Shown here: in pieces, positions 18,531 to 28,799 of the stretch
Layout: every line of letters begins with the position of its first letter
Numbering within the stretch: position 1 is the stretch's first letter
Assembly (NCBI GenBank): GCA_002150815.3
Contig: NDFF03000318.1
Location: 1 to 31,116 of the forward strand
Direction of reading: 5' to 3'
Source: Grammothele lineata
Taxonomy: Eukaryota > Basidiomycota > Agaricomycetes > Polyporales > Polyporaceae
DNA: 31,116 nt
The notes under the pieces: generated by a model
Told to the model about the DNA's origin: nothing
The model's database searches: none
The model's input: the letters and a program-made list of their open reading frames with translations, nothing else
Program-made: the position numbers and the translations under genes

Positions 18531-20475
18531 TCATTCCGACTCCTCATCCTGGTTCTCCTCCACCGTAATCTCCAACGCGCTCGACAAGTTCCACCTACCC
18601 ATACGCTCCGCGACAAGCCCCCACTGGACCCACCAATTATCCGCCTCGTCCTCCGGGTCATACGCGAACATCTTCTCAATAATCTCTCCCATCTGCTCCT
18701 GCGCCGCCGCGCTCCCGCCCGAGAGGCTCTCGAGCCCTGCCTCTGCGCGTGCGCGTTCGCGCGACTCCCTCGCAGCGGAGACCGCGGGGGGCACGGCGAC
18801 CGCGAGCACGTTCTCGGCGGCGGTCGCGAGGGCTTGCTCGATGCGCGCTTGGCGGATCTCTTGTACGGCGGAGAGGAAGGAGTCGATTTGTTCTTTGGAG
18901 TGTAGGTGCGAGAAGAGCCGGCCGAGGACGGCTGCGTCGCCCGTCGTCATGCCGGCGGAGTATGTGGTTTTGTTCTGTGACGGAGGGCGGTCGGAGAAGC
19001 GTTAGCGATGGGAGACTGCTGGCAGTCGCAATAACGGACGCACCGGCATGGGATGTGCTGCCTCGCCGATGCAGATTATCCGTCCTCCCGGATGTACCCA
19101 TTCCTCCAATGATGGTCGCTCGATCATAGGGAGACAAGATATTGCAGAGGCATGAGCGGCGAGTTCCCTCAGTCTGGACCAGCAGGAGAAGACGTCAGGA
19201 GCTGTCTTCTCGGTACGTCAACGACACTTACCGAGGATCCGAGTTCTTCAGTATCGCCACCAGCTCCTCGTTAGGCACAAGAAACACGCCACGCGTATCG
19301 TCCGGATCTCGCGGGACGTAGATGATGAACGTGAAGATAGGCTCGCCCGATTCAGGCACCTGAGGGGGTACGTAGGTCATACGCGTCCCACGCTGGAGAA
19401 AACGAGGCGTACCATCGGGAAGCCCACCGCGCCATAATCCGGTCCAGTCCACATGTACACCTTGCCCTGAATATGTCGCAGTCAAGGTCAGATCGCAGCA
19501 AACTATAGGGGAGACGCACGTCACGCACGAAGGACCGTAGCTCTGAAAGCAGCTCTCTGTCCTCCGAACGTTCCATCGCTGATTCTGGGACCACGCAGCT
19601 GGACATCGATCCGGTCAGTCAGCCACCGCGCTCTCCTTGCCTCTACCTCACACTCACCTGAACAGCTGCAGCCCCGACGGTTTGAACACGTCCTCCTGGC
19701 CTATCGCCTCCATGATCGCGTCTCGACAGACGTACCCTTCCAGCACCGGCCCGTCCGCGCCGACGACCACGTCCGCAGTGAGGACCGTCCCCGACGACAG
19801 CGTGACTGTTGGCCGCTCGCGATCCGCCTTGACAGAAACCGCGCGATCAACGATGAACGACGCGCCGTGCTCCTTGGCCGAGTCGGCCAGGATTCGCCGG
19901 AGGTCCGAGTACTGCGCGCAATCAGCAAGATATCTCGATACACGAGGCGGCGCGGATATGTGGATCAGGAACGAACGAACGGACGTACGTGCATGCAGAG
20001 GAAGTCGCCGCCCGTCTCTTCCAGCACGCCCTCATCCCACTGGTGCAAGCCGACCACCGAACCCGAGTCATCTACTCGCCCACCAAAACCCCCCGAATAA
20101 GCGCTCGTATCCTAGGGCGGACGCGAGAAGAAGCGTGTGAGGGGAAGACGCACAAGAAGCGAAACATGTGGCCGTGCTCTTGATCCCGCACTTCCTTAGC
20201 CGCTGCTCCATCCCCCACCGGTAGTATACCTTCGTCGAGTTTGGCGGTAGGCGGATCCCGCCGTCCATCGCTGTCTGCTCGCGCGCGCGTCAGCCGCCGC
20301 GGGGCATCTCGACAGAGGGAATACTCACGGGTTTAAACGGGTCCAAGCAATCGACGACCGTAACCTTGTGCCCTACGCGTGTGAGTGCGATGGCGGCTGA
20401 CAGGCCTGATATCGATCCGCCTACGACGACGAACTCGATCTGGAGGAAGTCCGGGGTGCGCTGCGATGGGAGCAT
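18531..20475 (-). CDS. Class A FAD-dependent monooxygenase (salicylate hydroxylase-like)
   Basis: A flavoprotein hydroxylase, probably acting on an aromatic or secondary-metabolite substrate with NAD(P)H; the substrate cannot be read from sequence. Spliced model, 8 exons: 20475-20329, 20274-20154, 20071-19989, 19911-19658, 19598-19525, 19466-19232, 19173-19044, 18974-18531; 495 residues. The N-terminal Rossmann segment is IEFVVVGGSISGLSAAIAL, followed by GGIRLPPNSTKVYYRWG, the DG-type motif VVVGADG, and the FAD-ribityl motif GEAAHPMP. The last motif has Glu where GDAAHP is usual. The C-terminal exon (GDAAVLGRLFSHL to EDEADNWWVQWG) matches the family's C-terminal helical region, so it belongs here and is not a separate small gene. 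The junction 19525/19466 is the least certain: donor GTGACG was chosen for phase and a 58-bp intron, although two GTGCGT sequences lie close by in the wrong phase. Confidence 0.85.
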
Positions 20476-21805
20476 CGAACGGGACGGAGGGGTAGGTGCA
20501 TTAGTTACGATCTTGGGGGAAGCAACGTATGTCGTGTGCGCGACAAGAAGGCAAGAGAACGCACCATGTCGAGGCAAACGAGTGCGATGTTTATAGAGAG
20601 AGAGAGAAGATAGCCAGATCAGCAAGATGGGGTCCAAGACAGAGATGCGGATATCCAACAGTCAAAGTTAAGCTCAGAAAAATTCGTTCGTCGATGGTCG
20701 TGCCAATGCGTCACTGCGGAAGGAGAGGAGGATGTCAACGAATAGGGGGACGACGTCGTGCCAATGAGCCGGCGGCGGGGAGAGGAAAGGCAGCCCCTCC
20801 CGCGTCGCAAGCGGGTACATCATATAACGCGGCGGGCGATCGAGAATGGCTAGCCTCCGCCGGGGACGGCCACGGCGGGCAGGCAGGCAGCCTCCAGGCC
20901 AGCCGCCGTCGCCGCCGCTGAGATCAGATCCTGCGGCAGTGCGTGCCGCGCCCCAGTTGTTCCCCCAGAGCGGCGGGACGAGGCGGGAAGAGGGGCGGCG
21001 CCACAGCGGGGCCGTCGCGCGAGAACGGTTCGCGCGCCCGCGCCCCGGCCGCGAATGGCGACACGGGGCCTCCGGGGGCCGCCCTCCCAACCGCCGTGCG
21101 GCCTCGTGCGGACCGTCGAGCCTAGATGAGGCGTTCAGGGGCTCCCTGTGTCGACGTCGATGGTGCGTGGCTCGATCATGACGGTGGTATTTTGATCTCG
21201 GTGTGGCTGCATCAGTCGTGTTCACTGCACTAAAGGGAAGGCAGACATGCCTGCACATGAAGGTAAGCAGAGACGTACTGACTACGAAAAGTATTCTGCC
21301 ACAAGCCGAGACGTTTAGGCGAGCCCAGCCGGCGGGGCAGAGCCTAAATTGGTTGTCAACGGGGAGAGAAGGACGAGTGACCGGGCGGCGAGTATCGAAT
21401 GCCGGATCAAGCAAGAGCGGCGACCGTCACGCCCCGTCCGAAGCCGCTTCTGGTACTCCGCGCCACCATCAGAATGCCCTCGACTCACCTTGCCGCACGC
21501 ACAACATGTGTTCAGCGCGTTGGGCACATGACCATGATGCAAACAGGCTGTTACGGGCTCAACATGTTCAGTGTTCTCTGAACAATAAACCCAGTGAGTC
21601 TCGAGGAGTGGATAGGAGCCGAGACGAAGAGCAGCGCGCTGAGGTTGTGATATCTCGGATGTCCTCATGCGGGTCACAACATAGCTGCAAGAGCAATAGT
21701 GGGAAAAAGCCTCTCGGTGCGTACATTAACGTCCCTCTACTCGTACATCACATTACAGTTTCGGGAAATACCGTACATTAGAGCAATAGGGGGGAGCACC
21801 GACGT
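20476..21805. other. Long intergenic region with GC-rich core
   Basis: Upstream of the monooxygenase start and downstream of the Con-6 stop. An AG repeat (20595-20607) lies about 120 bp before the monooxygenase ATG. From about 20750 to 21180 the DNA is very rich in CGG/GCC words, which keeps long frames open on both strands. Their translations are Arg/Pro/Gly-rich with no domain-like pattern, so none was called. Beyond 21180 the base composition returns to normal, and no gene was recognised. Confidence 0.55.
20595..20607. repeat. AG dinucleotide microsatellite
   Basis: (AG)6A on the plus strand, a pyrimidine tract on the coding strand of the monooxygenase, about 120 bp upstream of its ATG. 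It could lie in the 5' untranslated region or core promoter. Confidence 0.7.
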
Positions 21806-22382
21806 TCAGAGGGCACCGTGCTCCTCGAGGTACGCCCTCGCGTGAGCCTTGGCCTCAGCGGATACGTTGGGGTCTGGACAAGGCGCGTTAGCCATGGAGG
21901 ACCCCATATTCGAACCGAAAGAACATACTGTTAAGAGCGGCCTTGTACCCGGCGTTGACCCGGGTCTGGTGCTCGGACTCGGTCACGCCCTCAGGAGCGT
22001 CGATGGTGTACCCGTCTGCCTCGAGAATCTCTATAGCGTGACGCTTCGCTTGATCGCTCGTACGAGGGTCTACATGACACATTGAGAACGCCGCCCTGTC
22101 CTCGGAGGCAATAAAGGAAAACGTACTGTGCAGAGCGGCTTTATAACCGCCAAGGACGCGGTTGACCTCGTGCCCGTTGTTGTCGACGGCACCACCCTGG
22201 TCGGTCGTCTCTGCGGAGAGACCCATGCTCTCAAGACGTTCTTGAGCGCGCTCCTTGGCGGGTTCGGAGACGTGGGGATTATGGATAGCAGCCTTGAGGG
22301 CAACGCGGGTCTCTAAGGACGTGGAAAGGCGTTAGAAGGGGAATGAGGGTAACTGGCAGCACTCACGATCGTGTCCGGACAT
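21806..22382 (-). CDS. con-6: Conidiation-specific protein 6 (Con-6) repeat protein
   Basis: A small hydrophilic Con-6 domain protein. Neurospora con-6 is induced in conidiation, and relatives are often stress- or starvation-induced; the molecular role is unknown. Spliced model, 4 exons: 22382-22367, 22312-22127, 22069-21929, 21873-21806; 136 residues. Three tandem units of about 30-45 residues share the pattern ..KAALxNPxxSxxAKxxAxxxLExxG: TRVALKAAIHNPHVSEPAKE, RVLGGYKAALHNPRTSDQAK and RVNAGYKAALNNPNVSAEAK. Introns 2 and 3 split the Asn codon of the NP dipeptide at the same position (A/AC) in units 2 and 3. A TATA box and a CRE lie upstream (22479-22520). The first exon codes for only five residues and part of a sixth. 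Confidence 0.93.
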
Positions 22383-22478
22383 GTCGTGCGAATGAGAAAA
22401 CGGTGAGATATTGGTGGATGCGTAGAAGGAAGATGAAAGAGATAGTGTGAACTGGAGACGAGGCCAGTCGCCGCTGGG

Positions 22479-22486
22479 CTTATATA
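22479..22486 (-). promoter_or_regulatory. TATA box of con-6
   Basis: TATATAAG on the minus strand, about 97 nt upstream of the Con-6 ATG. It is the clearest core-promoter element in the window and fits a strongly inducible gene. Confidence 0.65.
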
Positions 22487-22512
22487 CGACGGGCCAACGG
22501 CCAGCAAAGACG

Positions 22513-22520
22513 TGACGTCA
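22513..22520. promoter_or_regulatory. CRE-type site TGACGTCA upstream of con-6
   Basis: A perfect 8-bp ATF/CREB palindrome about 30 bp upstream of the TATA box. Sites of this kind bind Atf1-type bZIP factors that drive stress and sporulation genes in fungi. The link to this gene is inferred from position. Confidence 0.5.
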
Positions 22521-22899
22521 GGGCACGCGAGCTGAGACGCATGCGCCACAAAGGAAGGAAGTGCATAGATGGGTGGCGGTTGGGTTTGGCGCACTGAAGC
22601 GAGCGCAGCTGGAGCACTCCGACTGGAAAGCGACCGTGACGTCGTTGGGTTCATACCGGCCTTGGCGCGACCCCGTTCCATTGGCCGTCATCCTAAGCCA
22701 TATTTCATTCTCCACAAGCGAAGGGCACATCTTGAACGTAGTTGATGGATACCAAGAACGATTCTGAACGACTCACGGCAGCTGATGATATTGCCGTCAG
22801 CCCGGCCCACTCTGACGTATCCACCCACCACAAAGCACTCACAGCCCCGCACAACCCCACCCGCCCCGCCGTAACACAGCTCCCATCGTAATCCTTGTC

Positions 22900-23223
22900 T
22901 CACGCGACGGACGCGTCGAGACCCTTCACGACATCCTCCAGGCGAGCCCGAGCCTCGTCTACCCGCGCGCCCTGGCGTTCGACTGCGTCCGTGTGGGCGA
23001 GCTTCAGTGCAGCGCGGGCCTCGCGCGAGAACTCCATTGACCGCTGTACGCTCTGTTCTACTTCCGGAGTGCTGTCCGCTGAATCCGACGCGCCATCTCC
23101 GTTCGTCGCGAGGAGAGAGGAGAAGTCCAGGTCGGAGGCACGGAGGAGCGCGAGGTCGTGCAGGGTCGAGCTCAGCGGAAGAGGATGCGGTGTCTTTGGC
23201 AGTGGATTATGCGAGCTGGCCAT
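22900..23223 (-). CDS. Small protein of unknown function with C-terminal coiled coil
   Basis: I do not recognise this 107-residue, single-exon protein. It begins MASSHNPLPKTPHPLP, a Pro-rich head, then a Ser/Asp/Glu-rich linker. From about residue 53 to the end it is heptad-like and charged (EVEQSVQRSMEFSREARAAL, ARLEDVVKGL), suggesting a single coiled coil. Size and layout resemble small subunits of endosomal or kinetochore complexes, but no family motif supports a choice. The ATG at 23223 was chosen because it gives a compact protein. An in-frame ATG at 23376 would add 51 residues of unlikely composition. Confidence 0.65.
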   Translation of the reverse strand: MASSHNPLPKTPHPLPLSSTLHDLALLRASDLDFSSLLATNGDGASDSADSTPEVEQSVQRSMEFSREARAALKLAHTDAVERQGARVDEARARLEDVVKGLDASVA

Positions 23224-23924
23224 GACAGGTGTGGTGATCCGGGATAACGATAGCACGGCTACTGAGAGGTTCCGAGCGAAGACGATAGAGCGTAGGACGC
23301 AGTCTGCCAAAAGAGTCGGACGGTGGATGGACCCGCCGCAGTAGGCGAGCGGAGTCTGAATGCCATAGCATGACATAAGTAGTTTTTACTTACTGTTTCT
23401 AACGTCATGCTTGCGGTGCTTCAATGACTACTATAATGTCCTTCAAGCCGATGGAACCAGGAGTTGGACCCGCAGACGCTTCCTTCTGTCCAATGAAGAA
23501 GATTTTTTGCAAGGTAAATGCAGCTCATGTTGAAGCGCTCATGCCAAGTATGCATCAGTAGGCCAACTCTTCTTGCACCCACTTCTCCCTAGTCGTCAAG
23601 TCAAATCGTTGAATAACACGGCCATAAGTTGAAACCGCGCGCAAGGTATTGCGCGTCTTGCTATTTGGTTTCCGCACAACTCTGCTTTCCGCACTGGATC
23701 GAAGGCCGCTGCACCGATATGCTTCCTCGGTATATGCGCAAACCACATGTCTTAGTTATACTCGACTCTGTTTGGCAACTTACCGGCGCTGGCAGTTGAA
23801 CTTCTCGACTCCCACGCATCGCATGGCCCTCTTTAGAAGCCTAATACGCCAAGGTCCGTTCCTTGTACGCATCCAGCAAGCGGTCTCCCCGCACTACCTG
23901 CTGGATATCTCTGCATTGCATAGG
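23224..23924. other. Divergent intergenic region
   Basis: Between the start of the small coiled-coil gene (-) and that of the EF-hand/ZZ gene (+). It is more AT-rich than its surroundings around 23370-23560. The frame of the right-hand gene stays open upstream of 23925 and includes an ATG at 23823, so part of it might be coding. Nothing else was recognised. Confidence 0.5.
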
Positions 23925-26900
23925 ATGAGAGGCGCGAACACGAGTACCGATTCTGCCATACAAGGCGCCGACGACGATATCGCCGTCGCAGAGAAGAGCT
24001 TTGGCAAGTATAGAAAAGGGAAGGCCTCGCGAGGTCTCAATGCTGCAGGTACACCTATCCCCCGCATTCCCCGCTTATTCTCGTGCTTTTCTTCATGTAC
24101 GAAAGGCTCACGGCTCGACCCGTCACTCTAGATGACGCCACGACGACGGGCAGCGCGCTAAACGTGCCTGATATTGCGAGCACGTTCACGAATGACATCG
24201 CGCCGCTGATCGACGGTCTCCGTGTCATCGCCAGCATTCATCCCTGGACTGAAAGTACGTCTGCTGATTCCCCAGGTGGTCCGATCTCATTGTATGTTCT
24301 TTTGTAACAGTCGCCGTCAATGCGTTTGCCGTGGTGATCGAGCTAAACCTCAAGCGGCACGAGAACGACATCAAGATATCCTTGCTACTCAAGAGCTTGC
24401 GTAACACCATGGAAGCTCTCTTGGAGTGCGTACAGCTGTTTTCGCGATTTTGTTTGGAAACCCCTCATAATCAAGTCCTTCAGCCTCCCAAACCAACGTA
24501 CTCCCTCCGATTCCGACTCGCCTCCACAATCCACACCCGCAAGCTCCGCAAAGAACCTTCGCGCACAGCTTGAACCCCTCGTCCGCGACACCGCCGCCGA
24601 GATCCGCAAGTGCGCACACACCTGCGACACCTACGCGCGCAAACGGCTGCTCACCAAGCTCCTCCGCGCGCACCGCTGGGACGCGGTCTTCGACGACCAC
24701 GTCAGTCGCCTCGCGGAGTGTCGCGCGACGCTCCTCTTCCGCCTCTCAGTCCACGCGGGCGTCGCCGCGGACGACACGCGCGCGGGTCTTGCCCGCATTG
24801 AAGACGAGGTGAAGCGTATTCGCGAGGACTTTAGGGCGAGTGTGCGCGCGGCACCGAGTGCGAGTCAAGAGGCGGAGCGCCTGAGGGAGGAGGTGGAGCG
24901 ACGCGGGGGTGTAGACGCGCTCCTCGCGGATAGCGCGCTTCTGCAGAGCGCGACGCAGGAGGCGCAGCGCGTTGCCGGCGCTCCCTCCGAGGAAGCGGGC
25001 GAGGGCGGGGAGGAGCCGCCGGAGTATACTGGGGACGAGAAGCGCATCGACGCGCTGGAGATGGTGAGGGCAGAGCTGGCGGAGACGACGAGGGACGCGC
25101 TCGCACGGACTCGGGAGTTGTTCATGGGCAAGTTCAAGCTGCACGAGGAGCAGCTTTGGCAGCAACTGCATGCGGTTGCGCGCAAGGAGGGCGACAGGAT
25201 TATCAAGCACCTCCTCGCCGGCCCACAGGACGGTATCCTCGATCCGGTGAGTGCTCCGCGTTGATCCCTAGGGGTGAGGTAAAGTAGCGGGAACTGACGC
25301 GGCTTACCCTTGGCGATACAGGATATCTACAAGTTGTGGATCGACGCGGGTTGGCGCGGACACGCAGAAACGCACCACTTCGGTGCTGCGCTCTACGCGT
25401 TCTTCTCGGAGCTCTCCAGCGCGAAGGAGCAATCGGCTATCAAAGGCACAAGCGCAGGGCCGGGGCTGAATGCGGACGACCAAGCCGCGTTCGACGTGCT
25501 CACTTTGCCACTCGTCCAACACGCTGTATTGGCAGTAGATGTTGACAGGAGTGGAGTTGTTACTGTTGCGTCTGTGAATCGATTTACTCTCGCACGGCCT
25601 GAGGGTTGGAGGTGCGTGGATTCCGTATCTCTCGCTCGAGCATACTAACGTCATCGCTACATAGTCTACTTCAATGGATCGCATACTGGGCTGGCGGTAC
25701 GTATGACTATGTTCCTTCGGTATTATACATTGATCCGAATGCATGCGATGCGGTAGGCTGGGATGAAGCAATGGCGAGTTATCGCGACCGCCTCAACCTC
25801 CTCATCGCCAAGCTTTTCGCCGTCCGTCCTTCCATAAGCACAGTCGACCAAGAGGTACTCGACGCCTATCTTTCGTACGTGCACCGACACGTGCATACTC
25901 TTACGCGTTCCTTCCGCTTCGACAAACGTTTGGGCGAGCACGACCCGCGCGCTCTTCCTCCCCATCTAGCAACGCTGTTCAAGACGCGTACGGGTGCGGA
26001 GGAGGACGATCTCAGAGCTGCGCTCAAGACGATACGACACGTGGTTGATGCGCGCGACACGCTGAAGCTGATAGTTAAAGCAAGGAGGCTCGAGATGGTA
26101 CGTTCAAAGCTTTTCGCCGCGCCTGTCGATGACTGATCGAACTGCACAGGTCTTATTCCCGATTCTTTTCCTTCTCCTCACACACGACTTCCAAGTTTTC
26201 CGACTTTGCCGCACCAAATATGTCAGCCCCGAAGAGCTCATTGGCGCGCGGCATAATCTACGCATCGTCTTCAGTTCGCTGGACGATCGCTACCAATTCT
26301 TGGACGGTACGGCGCAGCGTTAGATCACTCCTAGAAACTTTCTGAGTAGCCTTTTTTTTCGCAGATGTCTGCGACGTACGAAGCGTGCCTTCGGACTCAC
26401 GTTTCAAGGCATATGCTAGTGGAATGGTGAGTAACCAAGGAATGTCACGAAGCATCTGAGGCTGACGATCGCTGCAACAGCTCCAATATTGGAACAAGCC
26501 AGAGAAGTTGTGGTCGCTCAAGGAGATCGAAACGTCGGCCGATCTCTTTCCTCAACTCGAATACAAGGATGAAGAAGAAGGACCGCTCGACACAGGAATC
26601 CTCGTCCATCCCCTAGCTACCGATCATCTCTACCTTCCCCACGATCCCTGCCCTCCATACCACCCTCGAGATGGAGAACACGTTGCCCCGGAAGTTATAC
26701 CAATGTATGTCGTCCTTCTCCTCACTGCCCTGCGACGTTCTTTGTGTCTCATCATCCGTCTAGCCTCGGCGTGTGGAATGGTTTCTTCTACAGCCATTCC
26801 GACGAGCCCTGTGCGTCCATGTACAGCTTCGACTTCCAGCCAGGCGACACGCCCACCACGTTTGCTGGCCGCGGTCGCGCCGCACACCGAGGGTCCGAGT

Positions 26901-28286
26901 TCGTCATTTCTGGGCACGTCGAATCCCCCCCTTCAAACTCAGCTCCACCCACCTTCGTCCTCTGGCTCCGTTTCGTGCCGTCGCACTACAAATCCTACAA
27001 CGTTTACTTCAAAGGCACGCTTTCTTCTCGGGGGCCGGAACTGCATACCGTCTTCTCGGGCATCTGGACACCGTCTACGCGCTCCATCCCATCTCAGCCC
27101 GAACTCAGGATGCCGTTCGAGTTCCGACGCGTCCCTGCTTCTGTGCTCGTCCATCGTCCTCGCCTCGCCTCGCTCCTCTCTAATCGCCCTCGCGCGCTTT
27201 GGAAGTTCGCGCTAGATTTCACCATGGCGCAGGTGCGCGCACGAGCGTTTTCAAGCTCGCATTTTGCCACACGGCGCGCTCTTCGAGTGGATTGGGAATC
27301 CTCCTTTGCGCGCGCGATAAATGGACACTCTCCAGAATTGCTCCGGAGAACGACATATGACGACGCGTGTTACTTCTTCGCGACGATGCTATGCCGGGTG
27401 GTCACCCATCAGTACGCCGCCTCCTCCTCTCCTTCGTGTTGGATGCTGACCGCGCTGTCCAGATACGTCTGCGATCACTGCGAGAAGTTAATCACCGGAG
27501 TGCGCATTCTCTGCCTCGAGTGCGGGACGTCGGATACCCTCGACCTATGCGATCGTCCAGCCTGCGTCAACTCCTCCGTGGCTGTCAAGGACTCCGCTAA
27601 CTCTGCAATGCCTCAACGGCACGATCCCTCTCACGATATCGCGCGCCTACGTGCACCCGTTTCAGGCTACGACCTAGGTCGTATTTTGCGACGGAGCAAA
27701 GCCGCGCTCGTGCGCGCGCGAAAGGCTATCGATGAGGCGGAGCGAGCTGTCAGGGCAGAGTGGGAACTGAATGACGCGGCCGCGCGGGCCGCGAACATGC
27801 TCGGGTTGCGTGCACAGAGAGCCAACGGCAGACAAAGCGCTGGGGAGAGTGCAAATGGCGGTGAAGGAGAGAGTGCGAGGCCAGCGTGCGTAGGGTGCGG
27901 GCGGGTTGCTGGATACTCGTGTTACGCGTGCTTTGAGTGCGAAGGTAAGAGTCGTTCTGCCTCTAATCATACTATATACATGAAAGTCACGCTAAATTTT
28001 TCTTCTAGATTTGACGTTCGTTTGCCCGTCTTGTGAGGGCAAAGGTATGACCGAGATTGGATCTCACAAGGCGATACATGGTCTCGTTCGATGCCTGCGG
28101 AAAGTGGATGGTGCTATAGACGGTAAAGGCATGCAGAAACGAATGGGAGCTGTGGAGAGGGGCCTCCAAACGATTGAACTTCAGATGAATCTTTTTGAAA
28201 GCCGTATGGAGGGGCGGCTGGCGAGGATGGAGACACTCCTGTTGCAGGTTGCATCGAGGCCTAGTGCACCTGGATCGGCACGGTGA
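23925..28286 (+). CDS. Large protein with degenerate EF-hand and two ZZ-like zinc fingers
   Basis: No named gene is recognised; I recall similar uncharacterised proteins in agaricomycetes. Spliced model, 13 exons: 23925-24048, 24132-24254, 24311-24425, 24484-25246, 25322-25611, 25665-25696, 25757-26097, 26150-26306, 26365-26426, 26481-26704, 26764-27411, 27463-27944, 28009-28286; 1,212 residues. Residues 40-120 form a helical N-terminal domain (NVPDIASTFTNDIAPLIDGL, VVIELNLKRHEND) like adaptor domains of fungal signalling proteins. A charged helical stretch follows (about 150-330). An EF-hand loop lies at 448-459 (DVDRSGVVTVAS), with Ser at the last position instead of Glu. ZZ finger 1 has C963, C966, C977, C980, C989, C994, H1013, H1017. 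A second finger has C1102, C1105, C1113, C1116, C1126, C1129, H1140, H1144. Intron 25697-25756 (60 bp) has no in-frame stop. An in-frame ATG at 23823 could add 34 residues. Confidence 0.8.
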
Positions 28287-28799
28287 ACGTTTCGTCACGT
28301 TATTGTGTATGAAAAAAATAAGAGGGCATGTCATAATCATTCATGTATATATCACGGAGGATACTAACTAAGTAGGAGGTCGTCGAAGCCTGCTCCGAGA
28401 TGTATTTGCCATCGACGTGCGTCCGCGAGTAGCGCTGACACAGTTACGATTACGTCATCAACCAACTCCATCGACAGACAGAGCGCTTGCGCGTCTTCTC
28501 CTGACGACACCCAAGGGGGCCGCAGTCGGAAAAGTCCTCGCGCCGACTACCCAAAAGTGAAGTGGGACCCCGGAAGCGTCCTAGGGACATTTTGACGCCC
28601 TACCGCATGATCCAAGCCGTCTGATGTTGGCGTACGGGAGGCCTTTGGTTCGACTCACGCGCGTTGCGCGTCCTTGCGCGGGCTCGTAAACGGTAGAATA
28701 GTCATGTATACCATTTCCCTCTGCACTGGCAGAGTTGTAGATGGACAATTAGACATAGTCTCCGTCAGAAGTTCGCGTGAGATCGCGCGGACAGGCCTG
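28287..28799. other. Convergent intergenic region
   Basis: Between the 3' ends of the EF-hand/ZZ gene (+) and the zinc-finger gene (-). An A-rich stretch at about 28311-28322 (AAAAAAATAA-like) soon after the first stop could take part in its poly(A) signal. No gene, tRNA or mobile element was recognised. Confidence 0.55.

Larger units (their letters stand above)
22383..22899. promoter_or_regulatory. Con-6 promoter region
   Basis: 517 bp between the Con-6 ATG (-) and the stop of the next minus-strand gene. It holds a TATA box and a CRE (listed separately) and no supported gene. Confidence 0.6.

Noticed and set aside
18531..18950. A separate small gene of 139 residues beginning MTTGDAAVLG
   Set aside because: It has the sequence of the C-terminal helical part of the FAD monooxygenase and joins in phase 0 through a 69-bp intron (18975-19043) to the exon ending in GEAAHPMP.
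20674..21414. A minus-strand frame of 246 residues in the GC-rich island
   Set aside because: Arg/Pro-rich composition, no motif, no clear start context and no exon partners. It is probably open by base composition only.
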